The position numbers were made by a program, and so were the translations under genes. Of a stretch of DNA of 29,119 nt, positions 15,535 through 22,975 are shown in pieces (positions within the stretch are counted from its first letter, which is position 1; every line of letters starts with the position of its first letter). This DNA comes from Rhizobiales bacterium UBA697. Its GTDB lineage: Bacteria; Pseudomonadota; Alphaproteobacteria; Rhizobiales; Ancalomicrobiaceae. Location of the stretch: contig DBMN01000348.1 in assembly GCA_002298965.1 (NCBI GenBank), positions 1-29,119 on the forward strand. The letters run 5' to 3'. The notes under the pieces are model-generated. The model worked only from the letters and a program-made list of their open reading frames with translations. It made no database searches and was not told the DNA's origin.

Positions 15535-15972
15535 TCAGCGCCGCCGCGACCGCGAGGGCGTGACGCGCACCGGCACCGGTTCGAGCCGCGGCGCGGGGGC
15601 CGGCATCTTCAGCACCTCGAGCTTCATGCCGCCGCCGGGGCCGTCGTCGTCGTCGTCCTTGGGCAGCAGCATGACCGCGGTGGCGATCGCCACCGAGCAC
15701 ATGGTGACGAGGAAGCCGAAGACGAGGAGGATGAGGCCGATCCACGGCTCGCTCGAGCGCATGATCAGCGAACGCAGGTGAGCGGTGTCGGTCACCAGCA
15801 CGACGGTGACGAGCACCACCGCGACCGCCGCGCCGATCAGCCAGTTGACCGCGAAGAGGCGCAGCAGCGGATCGTCGCCGAGGCGACGCGGGCCGCCGGC
15901 CGGCACGAGATCGGTATCGGCGAGGAGCCGATCGCTCGGCTCGAATTCGCCGTCGCGACGAACGTCGTTCAT
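15535..15972 (-). CDS. Small membrane protein of unknown function
   Basis: 145 residues from ATG 15972 with GGGAG 10 nt upstream. Two membrane helices (about 40-62 and 76-102) separated by a short loop (TDTAHLRSLIMRSSEPW), an acidic cytoplasmic N-terminus, a run of five Asp after KD (about 105-110), and a basic Pro/Arg-rich tail ending SRSRRR. I recognise no family. It lies 107 nt upstream of puuE on the same strand, with the possible operator in between, so it need not share its transcript. Confidence 0.7.
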   Translation of the reverse strand: MNDVRRDGEFEPSDRLLADTDLVPAGGPRRLGDDPLLRLFAVNWLIGAAVAVVLVTVVLVTDTAHLRSLIMRSSEPWIGLILLVFGFLVTMCSVAIATAVMLLPKDDDDDGPGGGMKLEVLKMPAPAPRLEPVPVRVTPSRSRRR

Positions 15973-16204
15973 GCGGGCCTGTCTCCCGAAGCGCTCTCGT
16001 AGGAGAGGATAGCGCGCCGTCTCGTTCCGCACAGGGGAAAAGCAGTCGGGCTAGACAAAATGATGCAGACGCCGTCGAAAACGTCACGATCGCGTGCGAC
16101 GATCCGGCACGGATGACGGCAATCCGACAGGATGACGGTGGCACGAAACGTGCTTCGATGTTTTCGAGCCGACCGAATCGACAGAAGGGACGACGGAGCG
16201 CGAC

Positions 16205-16459
16205 ATGACGGACAGAAAGCCTTCGCCCGGCGTCGCGGACCGGGCATCGAACACCAGGGTGCTCGGCGAGTGCCCGCCCGGCTGGAACGCCGACCCGCAC
16301 GCGATGGCGATCGACGCGCGCGTCGCCGAGATGCGCGCCTTCCTCGCCCGCATGCGGCCGACGAGCGACGCCGAGGCGCTGAAGTGCCTGCGCGACGCCT
16401 TCCCCGAGGCGAGCCTGTCGGCCCGCGTCGCGGTCATCGCGGGAGCGGCGCGGCGCTGA
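16205..16459 (+). CDS. Small hypothetical protein
   Basis: 84 residues from ATG 16205, with CGGAG 6 nt upstream, which supports it as a real gene. The first 30 residues are polar (including GECPPGWNADPHAM); the rest looks like two or three amphipathic helices (MAIDARVAEMRAFLARM, DAEALKCLRDAF, LSARVAVIAGAA). No signal peptide or membrane segment. Its stop is 3 nt before the converging end of pssA. Function unknown; the helical bundle could be a small regulator or adaptor, but nothing shows it. Confidence 0.6.
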   Translation: MTDRKPSPGVADRASNTRVLGECPPGWNADPHAMAIDARVAEMRAFLARMRPTSDAEALKCLRDAFPEASLSARVAVIAGAARR

Positions 16460-16462
16460 GGC

Positions 16463-17320
16463 TCAGAGAGCGACGTCGTCGACGTCGGGCTGCTGTGCCG
16501 CGGCCGCGGCGGCCTCCGCCGCCTTGTGGGCGCGATCCAGACGCCGGAAGGCCTGCCAGCCCACGGGGATGCAGACGAGATAGGCGATGGTGGCGATCGC
16601 CAGGAACGGGAACGGCCAGCTGACCAGGAAGGCGATCAGCATCACCACCGCGACGATCATCGGCACGACCTGCTCGCGCGGCACCCGGGCGCCGATCTTC
16701 TTGCCCGACCAGGTCGGGATGGTCGAGACCATCAGGAAGGCGACGAGCGCGAGATAGACCGCGACCACGCCGGCGATCGGACGGGCCGGAGCGAACTCGA
16801 AGATCTGCGCGAGATAGAGCGGCAGCAGCGCGGCGATGGCGCCGGCGGGCGCCGGCATACCGGTGAAGAAGTTCGCCTGCCAGGCGGGCTTCTCGGTGTC
16901 GAGCTGGGTGTTGAAACGGGCGAGGCGGAGCACGGCGCCGAGCACATAGGCGAGCACCGCGATCCAGCCGAAGTTGCCGGCGAGATTCAGCACCCAGATG
17001 TAGAGCAGCAGACCCGGCACGACGCCGAAGTTGACGAAGTCGGCGAGGCTGTCGAGCTCGGCGCCGAAGCGCGAGGTGCCCTTCAGCCAGCGCGCGACGC
17101 GGCCGTCGACGGCATCGAGCAGGGCGGCGAGCACCACCGCTCCGACCGCCCATTCGAAGCGGCCGTCGAGACCCATGCGGATGCCGGTGAGGCCGGCGCA
17201 GAGCGCCAGCAGCGTCACCAGATTGGGCAGGATGACGCGGAAGGGCAGCGAGCGCAGGCGCGCGAAACGGCGCCCGGTGCGGATCGACTGGTGGTCGACT
17301 TCGGGAAAGAGCTCGCTCAT
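16463..17320 (-). CDS. pssA: CDP-diacylglycerol-serine O-phosphatidyltransferase
   Basis: 285 residues, start ATG 17320 with GGAGA 7 nt upstream. Transfers phosphatidyl from CDP-diacylglycerol to serine at the inner membrane, giving phosphatidylserine. The CDP-alcohol phosphatidyltransferase signature is intact: Asp69, Asp72, Gly73, Ala76-Arg77, Gly86, Asp90 and Asp94 in DAVDGRVARW...FGAELDSLAD. About eight membrane helices; FFTGMPAPAGA is typical of the bacterial type II enzyme. An Ala-rich tail (AAEAAAAAAQQ) ends it. It follows psd by 27 nt, as in other Rhizobiales, and its product is the substrate of Psd. Confidence 0.95.
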   Translation of the reverse strand: MSELFPEVDHQSIRTGRRFARLRSLPFRVILPNLVTLLALCAGLTGIRMGLDGRFEWAVGAVVLAALLDAVDGRVARWLKGTSRFGAELDSLADFVNFGVVPGLLLYIWVLNLAGNFGWIAVLAYVLGAVLRLARFNTQLDTEKPAWQANFFTGMPAPAGAIAALLPLYLAQIFEFAPARPIAGVVAVYLALVAFLMVSTIPTWSGKKIGARVPREQVVPMIVAVVMLIAFLVSWPFPFLAIATIAYLVCIPVGWQAFRRLDRAHKAAEAAAAAAQQPDVDDVAL

Positions 17321-17347
17321 CGTCCGATCTCCGGATGCGGCCGCCGA

Positions 17348-18052
17348 TCAGGCGGCGTGGTAGACCGGAGCGGCGGCGCCGCCCGTCGTCAGGTCGGCGA
17401 GGATGGTCTCGCCGGCGATCGTCGTCTGGCCCAGCGCCACCTTGGCGACGGTGCCGACCGGCAGATAGACGTCGAGGCGCGAGCCGAAGCGGATCATGCC
17501 GATGCGGGTGCCGACCGTATGGTGCGAGCCCTCGGTCGTCCAGGTGACGATGCGGCGAGCGACGAGGCCGGCGATCTGGACACAGCCGATGGTGCCGAGC
17601 GAATGACGGATGACGAAGCCGTTGCGCTCGTTGAACTCGGACGCCTTGTCGAGTTCGGCGTTGAGGAACTTGCCGGGCGTATAGGCGATCTTCTCGATCT
17701 CGCCGGTGATCGGCATGCGGTTCACGTGGACGTTGAACACGTTCATGAAGATCGACACGCGCAGCATCGGCTCGGCCGGCAGGCCCAGTTCCGGCGGCGG
17801 CAGGACCTCGCCGACATGGGAGACGCGGCCGTCGGCGGGAGCGACCACCAGGCCCTCGGCCTCGGGGGTGACGCGGACCGGATCACGGAAGAAGGCGGCG
17901 ACCCAGATCGTCAGGCCGAGCAGGATCCAAAACAGCGGCTGCCAGAAGGCGCCGAGCACCAGCGTCAGGATCAGCGCGATCGCCACGAAGGGCCAGCCTT
18001 CGCGATTGACCGGGGGGAAGGCCTTGGTGATCGTCGCCCAGAGGGAATCCAT
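17348..18052 (-). CDS. psd: Phosphatidylserine decarboxylase proenzyme
   Basis: 234 residues from ATG 18052 (GAGAG upstream), the short bacterial/archaeal type. Two N-terminal membrane helices (about 21-53), then FFRDPVRVTP, VVAPADGRVSHVGEV (69-83), SIFMNVFNVHVNRMP (100-114), and the self-cleavage site RFGSRLDVYLP. The chain is expected to cut between Gly190 and Ser191, turning Ser191 into the pyruvoyl group. It decarboxylates phosphatidylserine to phosphatidylethanolamine. First gene of the psd-pssA pair, 177 nt downstream of the Atm1-like exporter gene's start side neighbour region, which ends at 18230. Confidence 0.95.
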   Translation of the reverse strand: MDSLWATITKAFPPVNREGWPFVAIALILTLVLGAFWQPLFWILLGLTIWVAAFFRDPVRVTPEAEGLVVAPADGRVSHVGEVLPPPELGLPAEPMLRVSIFMNVFNVHVNRMPITGEIEKIAYTPGKFLNAELDKASEFNERNGFVIRHSLGTIGCVQIAGLVARRIVTWTTEGSHHTVGTRIGMIRFGSRLDVYLPVGTVAKVALGQTTIAGETILADLTTGGAAAPVYHAA

Positions 18053-18208
18053 GCCGTCAGCTCTCGTCTATCAGCGCGGGTGCGCGGGGTCTCGTCTCGG
18101 CGCGCGCGGGCGCGGAACCGATGTCGGCGCGCCTGCGCGCGCAGGGTGCCCAAGGACCTATACGGGAACGGCGGCGAAGAAAAGGCCGCACGTCGGCGCA
18201 GGCGGTTC

Positions 18209-18227
18209 GGCGGGCCCGCGGCCCGCC
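18209..18227 (-). terminator. Possible hairpin after atm1-like gene
   Basis: Perfect 8-bp GC stem (GGCGGGCC-CGC-GGCCCGCC) 2 nt after the exporter stop, with only a distant CCTTTTCTT on the minus strand about 30 nt further on. A weak terminator or mRNA-end stabiliser between the exporter gene and psd. Confidence 0.4.
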
Positions 18228-18229
18228 GC

Positions 18230-20128
18230 TCACTCCGCCGCCGGGGCGCCGCGCTTGACCACGCCGAAGGGGTCTTCGGCCTCGGTCTTCTCCAGCTGTT
18301 CGCGGGCCTCGTCGGCGGCGCGCTGACGGGTCCACATCGAGGCGTAGAGACCACCCTTGGCCAGAAGCTCCTCGTGGCGACCGCGTTCGGCGACGACGCC
18401 CTTGTCGAGCACCAGGATCTCGTCGGCGCCGACCACCGTCGACAGGCGGTGGGCGATGACCAGCGTGGTGCGGTTGCGCGAGACGCGGTCGAGCGCCTCC
18501 TGGATCTCGCGCTCGGTATGGGTGTCGAGCGCCGAGGTCGCCTCGTCGAGCATCAGGATCGGCGGCGCCTTGAGAATGGTGCGGGCGATCGCCACGCGCT
18601 GCTTCTCGCCGCCCGATAGCTTGAGACCGCGCTCGCCGACTTCCGTCTCCCAATGCTTGGGCAGACGCTCGACGAAGTCGGCGATCTGGGCGAGGCGGGC
18701 GGCCTCGCGCACGTCCTCTTCCGAAGCGTCGGGGCGGCCGTAGCGGATGTTGTAGGCGATGGTGTCGTTGAACAGCACCGTGTCCTGCGGAACCATGCCG
18801 ATGGCGCCGCGCAGACTCTCCTGCGTCACGTCGCGGATGTCCTGACCGTCGACGGTGATGCGGCCGCCCTTGACGTCGAAGAAGCGGAAGAGCAGCCGCG
18901 AGATGGTCGACTTGCCCGCCCCCGAGGGGCCGACGATGGCGACGGTCTTGCCGGCCGGCACCTCGAAGGTGACGCCCTTGAGGATCTGGCGCTCGGGATC
19001 GTAGGCGAAGTGGACGTCCTCGAAGCGGATGGTGGCGTCGCGCACCACGAGGGGCTTCGCGTCCGGCTTGTCGGCGACCTCGGCCGGCTGACCGAGGATC
19101 GAGAACAGGCTCTCGATGTCGACGAGGGACTGCTTGATCTCGCGATAGAGCGTGCCGATGAAGTTGAGCGGCACCGACAGCTGCATCATCAGCGCGTTGA
19201 TCATCACGAAGTGGCCGACCGACTGCTCGCCCTTCGACACCGACCAGGCCGACAGGCCCATGCAGACCGCCATGCCGATCGAGAAGATCACCGCCTGGCC
19301 CATGTTGAGCCAGGAGAGCGAGGTGTAGGTGCGGATGGCGGCGCGCTCGTATTTCGCCATGGCGCGATCGTAGCGATCGGCCTCGAGGCGCTCGGCGCCG
19401 AAATACTTCACCGTCTCGAAGTTGAGCAGGCTGTCGACGGCCTTCGACATGGAGTCGTTGTCGGCGTCGTTCATGTCGCGGCGGATGTCCATCCGCCAGT
19501 CCGACGCCTTGATCGAGAACCAGACGTAGACCCACGTCGTCACCGCGATGACGGCGACGTAGGTCCAGTCGAACTCCCACAGGATCACCGCCGCCATCAG
19601 GGCAAACTCCACGATGGTCGGGAAGCCGGCGAGGATGGAGATGCGGACGATGGTCTCGATGCCCTTGGCGCCGCGCTCGACGATGCGGGAGAGGCCGCCG
19701 GTGCGGCGCTGCAGATGGAAGCGCAGCGACAGGGCGTGGAGGTGGCGGAAGGTCTCGGTGGCGAGTTCGCGCACGGCATGCTGGCCGACCGCGGCGAAGA
19801 GCGCGTCGCGCAGCTGGTTGAAGCCGTTGGAGGCGATCCGCACCATGCCCCAGGCGACGACCAGCATGATCGGCGCGGCGAGAAGCCCGGTGGCGGTCGG
19901 CCCGGCGCCCGAGGGGGCGAGCGCGTCGGTCGTCCACTTGTAGACATAGGGCATCCACACCGTCAGCACCTTGCCGGCGACGAGGGCGAGCAGCGCCCAG
20001 ATCACGGCACGCTTCAGGTCGGGACGGGCGGCGGGCCACAGGTGGGGCCACAGCTCGCGCAGCGTCTCGAGCGTCTTGCCGTCGCCGACCGGAACGTTCG
20101 GGCCGACGGGCTTGTGGTGTCGCGACAT
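18230..20128 (-). CDS. Atm1/ABCB7-type ABC exporter (fused membrane and ATPase domains)
   Basis: 632 residues from ATG 20128 (GAAGAGA 5 nt upstream); an ATG 39 nt further upstream is less well placed. Half-transporter with six membrane helices (about 40-330) and a C-terminal nucleotide-binding domain: Walker A GPSGAGKST near 400, signature LSGGEKQR near 505, Walker B ILMLDEATSALD near 527, and AHRLSTV. The linker VDIESLFSILGQPAEVADKP is characteristic of the Atm1/HMT1 group, as is LSWLNMGQAVIF. Relatives export glutathione-linked compounds, tied to iron-sulfur assembly and heavy-metal protection. It would act as a homodimer in the inner membrane. Divergent from the LOG gene. Confidence 0.93.
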   Translation of the reverse strand: MSRHHKPVGPNVPVGDGKTLETLRELWPHLWPAARPDLKRAVIWALLALVAGKVLTVWMPYVYKWTTDALAPSGAGPTATGLLAAPIMLVVAWGMVRIASNGFNQLRDALFAAVGQHAVRELATETFRHLHALSLRFHLQRRTGGLSRIVERGAKGIETIVRISILAGFPTIVEFALMAAVILWEFDWTYVAVIAVTTWVYVWFSIKASDWRMDIRRDMNDADNDSMSKAVDSLLNFETVKYFGAERLEADRYDRAMAKYERAAIRTYTSLSWLNMGQAVIFSIGMAVCMGLSAWSVSKGEQSVGHFVMINALMMQLSVPLNFIGTLYREIKQSLVDIESLFSILGQPAEVADKPDAKPLVVRDATIRFEDVHFAYDPERQILKGVTFEVPAGKTVAIVGPSGAGKSTISRLLFRFFDVKGGRITVDGQDIRDVTQESLRGAIGMVPQDTVLFNDTIAYNIRYGRPDASEEDVREAARLAQIADFVERLPKHWETEVGERGLKLSGGEKQRVAIARTILKAPPILMLDEATSALDTHTEREIQEALDRVSRNRTTLVIAHRLSTVVGADEILVLDKGVVAERGRHEELLAKGGLYASMWTRQRAADEAREQLEKTEAEDPFGVVKRGAPAAE

Positions 20129-20326
20129 GGGAATCTCTTCGGGAGGGCGGGCTTCGAACGTTTCCATGTAAGGCGTCGGCGGCGGATTTCAAACCCCGCG
20201 GCACGCAGGACGGCCAAGACGGGCCGTTCTTTCGCGAAAGGGGTTCCACGGGCGGGCGAAGCGGATAGACTTGGCCCATGCTGCATCGCGAAAGCCCGAT
20301 CCGGGCCGACGACGGAGATCCCCCCT

Positions 20327-20938
20327 GTGAGCGCGCTTTCCTCCATCTGCATCTACTGCGGTTCCGGCAACGGCGCCGACCCGGCCTTCGAGAAGGCGGC
20401 GGTCGATCTCGGCCGGCTGCTGGCGCGTGAAGGCATCCGCCTGGTCTACGGCGGCGGCTCGCTCGGCCTGATGGGGGCGGCGGCGCGCGCCTGCCTCGAC
20501 GAGGGCGGCAAGGTCACCGGCATCATCCCGCAGTTCCTGGTCGACATGGAGGTGATGCTGCCGCAGGTCTCGGAGCTGATCGTCACCGCCGACATGCACG
20601 AGCGCAAGCGGCTGATGTTCGAGCACGCCGACGCCTTCGTGGCCCTGCCGGGCGGCATCGGCACGCTCGAGGAGGTGGTCGAGCAGATGACCTGGGCGCA
20701 ACTCGGCCAGCACGCCAAGCCGATCGTGCTCGCCAACATCGCCGGCTTCTGGGACCCGTTCGTGGCGCTGCTCGCCCACATGAAGGACAGCGCCTTCATC
20801 CGCCCGCGCTTCGACCTCTCCTACGGCGTGGCGAACGCGATCGACGAGATCCTGCCGAAGATGCGCAAGCGCCTCGGCCAGCTCGCCGAACAGGCGATCA
20901 CGCCGGAACAGGTGGCGGTGGATCTGAAGAAGATGTGA
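20327..20938 (+). CDS. LOG-family (Lonely Guy) nucleoside 5'-monophosphate phosphoribohydrolase
   Basis: 203 residues from GTG 20327 with GGAG 9 nt upstream; the frame stays open far upstream, but that part is antisense to the exporter gene. Rossmann-like: ICIYCGSGNGADPAF at the N-terminus, VYGGGSLGLMGAAA (40-53), MHERKRLMFEHADAF (90-104), and the diagnostic PGGIGTLEE (108-116). Known members release the base from AMP or cytokinin riboside monophosphate; in bacteria the physiological substrate is often unclear. Length and motifs are normal. Stand-alone gene. Confidence 0.92.
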   Translation: MSALSSICIYCGSGNGADPAFEKAAVDLGRLLAREGIRLVYGGGSLGLMGAAARACLDEGGKVTGIIPQFLVDMEVMLPQVSELIVTADMHERKRLMFEHADAFVALPGGIGTLEEVVEQMTWAQLGQHAKPIVLANIAGFWDPFVALLAHMKDSAFIRPRFDLSYGVANAIDEILPKMRKRLGQLAEQAITPEQVAVDLKKM

Positions 20939-20953
20939 ATTTGCATACGCCCA

Positions 20954-20983
20954 TCGACTGTTTTAAGTGACTCGCGATATAGT
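20954..20983 (+). promoter_or_regulatory. Probable sigma-70 promoter of the AT-rich orphan gene
   Basis: TCGACT (20954-20959), an 18-nt spacer and TATAGT (20978-20983, five of six consensus positions). It immediately precedes the first ATG of the frame at 20984, so transcription would begin after that codon, which favours the ATG at 21020 as the true start. Confidence 0.45.
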
Positions 20984-21019
20984 ATGCTTCTAGCATTACG
21001 ATATTTCCGGGAACCACGC

Positions 21020-21652
21020 ATGCCGACCGTGAAGATATTCTTGACTGACAATTCAAATACGCTTCTCTCAGTAAGAGAAATGAAAACAACCCCGCGCGTC
21101 GGAGAAATAATCTGCGTCTCCGCCGTCGATTCGCCAGCACATTACCGAGTCAAAGACGTTTTTCACCCAGAGAATGACGACGACCCAACAATGGTTACGG
21201 TCATACTCCCCGAGAACGATAAGCCACCCACTACGACATCAGCCCCCGCAAACACCTCACCCGCAGAAGAGGCCAAGAAAATATTTGAACATGCAAAGAA
21301 TTATTCAAACGTAATTTGCATTGCAGGTTACGCGGGATTTTTTGCGATATGGAATAATGTAAAAGACGGGATGAACAAAGCGACATCGAGCCATTTGGCA
21401 ATGTATATTGGCATATCGCTAATATCATTTGTATTATTTGAAATAATTGGAATGATTGGCAGAGCCCTTATCATTAGCCATGGCGACATTCCAAATTCGA
21501 AAATTAATAAAATTGGTCGTTTTATAGAAACTACCCAACATAGAGCATGGGGATTTTTCCTTTTATTGACGATTATTCCCGCAACTATGGCCATCCATGA
21601 ACTATTCATGTTTGTATATAAAAGCCTAATTTCACTTCCATCGCCAAACTAG
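21020..21652 (+). CDS. AT-rich orphan membrane protein, likely horizontally acquired
   Basis: 210 residues from ATG 21020 (GGGA about 8 nt upstream). Codon use differs from all neighbours, with many A/T-ending codons (AAT, ATT, AAA, TTT). Two parts: an N-terminal soluble beta-rich domain about 1-65 (MPTVKIFLTDNSNTLLSVRE, then PRVGEIICV, HYRVKDVFH, TMVTVIL), a Pro/Thr linker (KPPTTTSAPANTSPAEEAKK), then three to four hydrophobic helices (about 97-113, 127-155, 178-203). I recognise no named family. Its isolation, base composition and position next to a decayed gene fragment suggest transfer. Function unknown; an N-terminal sensing domain coupled to a small membrane module would fit but is speculation. 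Confidence 0.75.
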   Translation: MPTVKIFLTDNSNTLLSVREMKTTPRVGEIICVSAVDSPAHYRVKDVFHPENDDDPTMVTVILPENDKPPTTTSAPANTSPAEEAKKIFEHAKNYSNVICIAGYAGFFAIWNNVKDGMNKATSSHLAMYIGISLISFVLFEIIGMIGRALIISHGDIPNSKINKIGRFIETTQHRAWGFFLLLTIIPATMAIHELFMFVYKSLISLPSPN

Positions 21653-21692
21653 GATGAAAACTATCAATAACTATTCACTCGCTTTTTCGATC

Positions 21693-21830
21693 TTGACCTG
21701 ACCAGCTTGTAGATGACGGAATCCAGCAGTGCTTGGATTATGCTCTCGCTGCCGCCGATCGTCGTCCTGCGTTTCTCGGCGCCAAAGCACTTTCGATCAG
21801 GATGCGCACCACCTGCCACGATAGCCCGAC
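21693..21830 (-). pseudogene. Decayed fragment of a citramalate synthase 3' end
   Basis: On the minus strand one frame reads RILIES, matching RVLIES near the C-terminus of the intact CimA in this window. After a one-base shift it continues as RRTTIGGSESIIQALLDSV and IYKLV, against HWTTIGVSENIIDASFQALMDSVVYKLV in CimA, with a 4-residue in-frame deletion. Nucleotide identity with the end of cimA is clear by eye (GACCAGCTTGTAGA-GACGGAATCCA shared, GCCGATCGTCGTCC shared) but well below perfect. It is a remnant, not a gene: frameshifted, with no catalytic part. Substitutions such as V to I and K to R suggest it came from a homologous cimA of another lineage. Confidence 0.75.
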
Positions 21831-21839
21831 CCGAACCGA

Positions 21840-22012
21840 GTTGCCGCAGCGCTTCACCTCTCGATCCCATGCTGCCGCCGGTTCGTGTACGAACGGGTGA
21901 ACGTGATCGCGGCCGGCGTCCCATCAGGACCTGTCACCTAAGGGACCGCGCCCCGTCTAACGTCGAGCAAGAAGCCCATGCATCCCACTCGCCGCCGCCT
22001 TCGACACCCCCC
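21840..22012. other. Non-coding scar between pseudogene and response-regulator gene
   Basis: About 170 nt without a convincing gene. Codon-like composition is irregular, with short self-complementary stretches such as TTCGTGTACGAA. It may be further remnant of the event that left the cimA fragment. No insertion-sequence ends seen. Confidence 0.3.
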
Positions 22013-22858
22013 TCACAGCGCCGTGTCGATGCCGATCCGGGTCGTCGGGCCGACGACGTCGGGGTCGATGAAGATCTCCTTCTCGGCGACGGCCTGGAAT
22101 TGGGTCTCGGTCAGGCCGTAGAGCGCGTGGAGGATGGCGTCGACCTCCGGCGGGCGGAACGGCTTCTTGAGGAAGTACTCGACGCCGATGTGGGCGGCGT
22201 TGCGGCGCACCGACTCGTCGCCGTCGGCCGACATCAGCACGACGTGGACGTCGGAGCGCGTGTAGAGCAGCTCGCCGGCGGCTTCGAGCCCGTCGATGCC
22301 GGGCATGTGGACGTCGAGGAAGACGAGGTCGTAACCGACGCCGTGGAAGCGCGAGAGCGCCTCGGCGCCGGTGCCGGCCTCCTCGACGGCGAGATTGAAG
22401 CGGCTCTTGAGCACGATCTTCTTGACGATGGCACGCACCGTGGCGCTGTCGTCGACCACCAGCACCCGGCGCGACCGCGCCATCTGCAGCACGCGCAGCA
22501 GCACCATCGCCAGCCGTCGGGGGTCGAAGGGCTTGGGCAGGATGTCGTAGGCGCCGCGCATCTCCAGCGCCGCCAGCGTCGCGGCACCGGTGTCGCCGGA
22601 GATCGAGACGATGATCGGCGGCTTGCGTCCGGCGACGATCTGGTCGAGCTTTTCCAGCATCGCCAGACCGCCGATCTTCGGCATGTTCAGATCGAGAAAG
22701 ACCACTTCCGGAATATAGCGTCGCAGGAAGTGCGCCGCCTCCAGTGCCCCTTCGCATTCGAAAATATGACAATCCGGAATGACACCGTGGATGGCGGCAC
22801 GCAACTGATCACGTACCAATCCGGAGTCGTCGACGATCAAGGCACTGAGTATCGGCAC
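22013..22858 (-). CDS. Tandem-receiver (REC-REC) response regulator without output domain
   Basis: 281 residues from GTG 22858, with GAGAAG about 5 nt upstream. Two complete receiver domains. REC1 about 4-125: acidic pair Asp10-Asp11, phosphoacceptor Asp56 in VVFLDLNMPKIGG, Lys109 in LPKPFD. REC2 about 131-247: Asp136-Asp137 in VLVVDDSATVR, phosphoacceptor Asp182 in LVFLDVHMPGIDG, Lys232 in LKKPF. A 34-residue tail follows (ETQFQAVAEKEIFIDPDVVG...), with no DNA-binding, GGDEF or enzyme domain. It may act by protein contact, like CheY, or as a phosphate sink. The partner kinase is not encoded here. It lies downstream of cimA behind a strong terminator, so it is a separate unit. Confidence 0.9.
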   Translation of the reverse strand: MPILSALIVDDSGLVRDQLRAAIHGVIPDCHIFECEGALEAAHFLRRYIPEVVFLDLNMPKIGGLAMLEKLDQIVAGRKPPIIVSISGDTGAATLAALEMRGAYDILPKPFDPRRLAMVLLRVLQMARSRRVLVVDDSATVRAIVKKIVLKSRFNLAVEEAGTGAEALSRFHGVGYDLVFLDVHMPGIDGLEAAGELLYTRSDVHVVLMSADGDESVRRNAAHIGVEYFLKKPFRPPEVDAILHALYGLTETQFQAVAEKEIFIDPDVVGPTTRIGIDTAL

Positions 22859-22921
22859 GGATCTTCTCGCTCGATATTTCCGAGAGAATGCCGCTCAAAC
22901 AAGAATGAATACTTAAGAGAA

Positions 22922-22951
22922 AATATCGGCGACCCTATGGTCGCCGATATT
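22922..22951 (-). terminator. Strong Rho-independent terminator of cimA
   Basis: Perfect 13-bp stem, AATATCGGCGACC / GGTCGCCGATATT, with a 4-nt loop, followed on the minus strand by TTTTCTCTT. It begins 25 nt after the cimA stop. Confidence 0.9.
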
Positions 22952-22975
22952 GCGCATCGCGAGAGCGGGGAGACC

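Noticed and set aside
18653..20326. Long N-terminal extension of the LOG protein
   Set aside because: This part is antisense to the ABC exporter; the LOG domain begins at GTG 20327 with its own ribosome site.
21693..22975. Direct repeats at the cimA 3' end as attL/attR of an integrated element
   Set aside because: The two copies differ too much for site-specific integration, and no integrase lies between them; old homologous exchange fits better.
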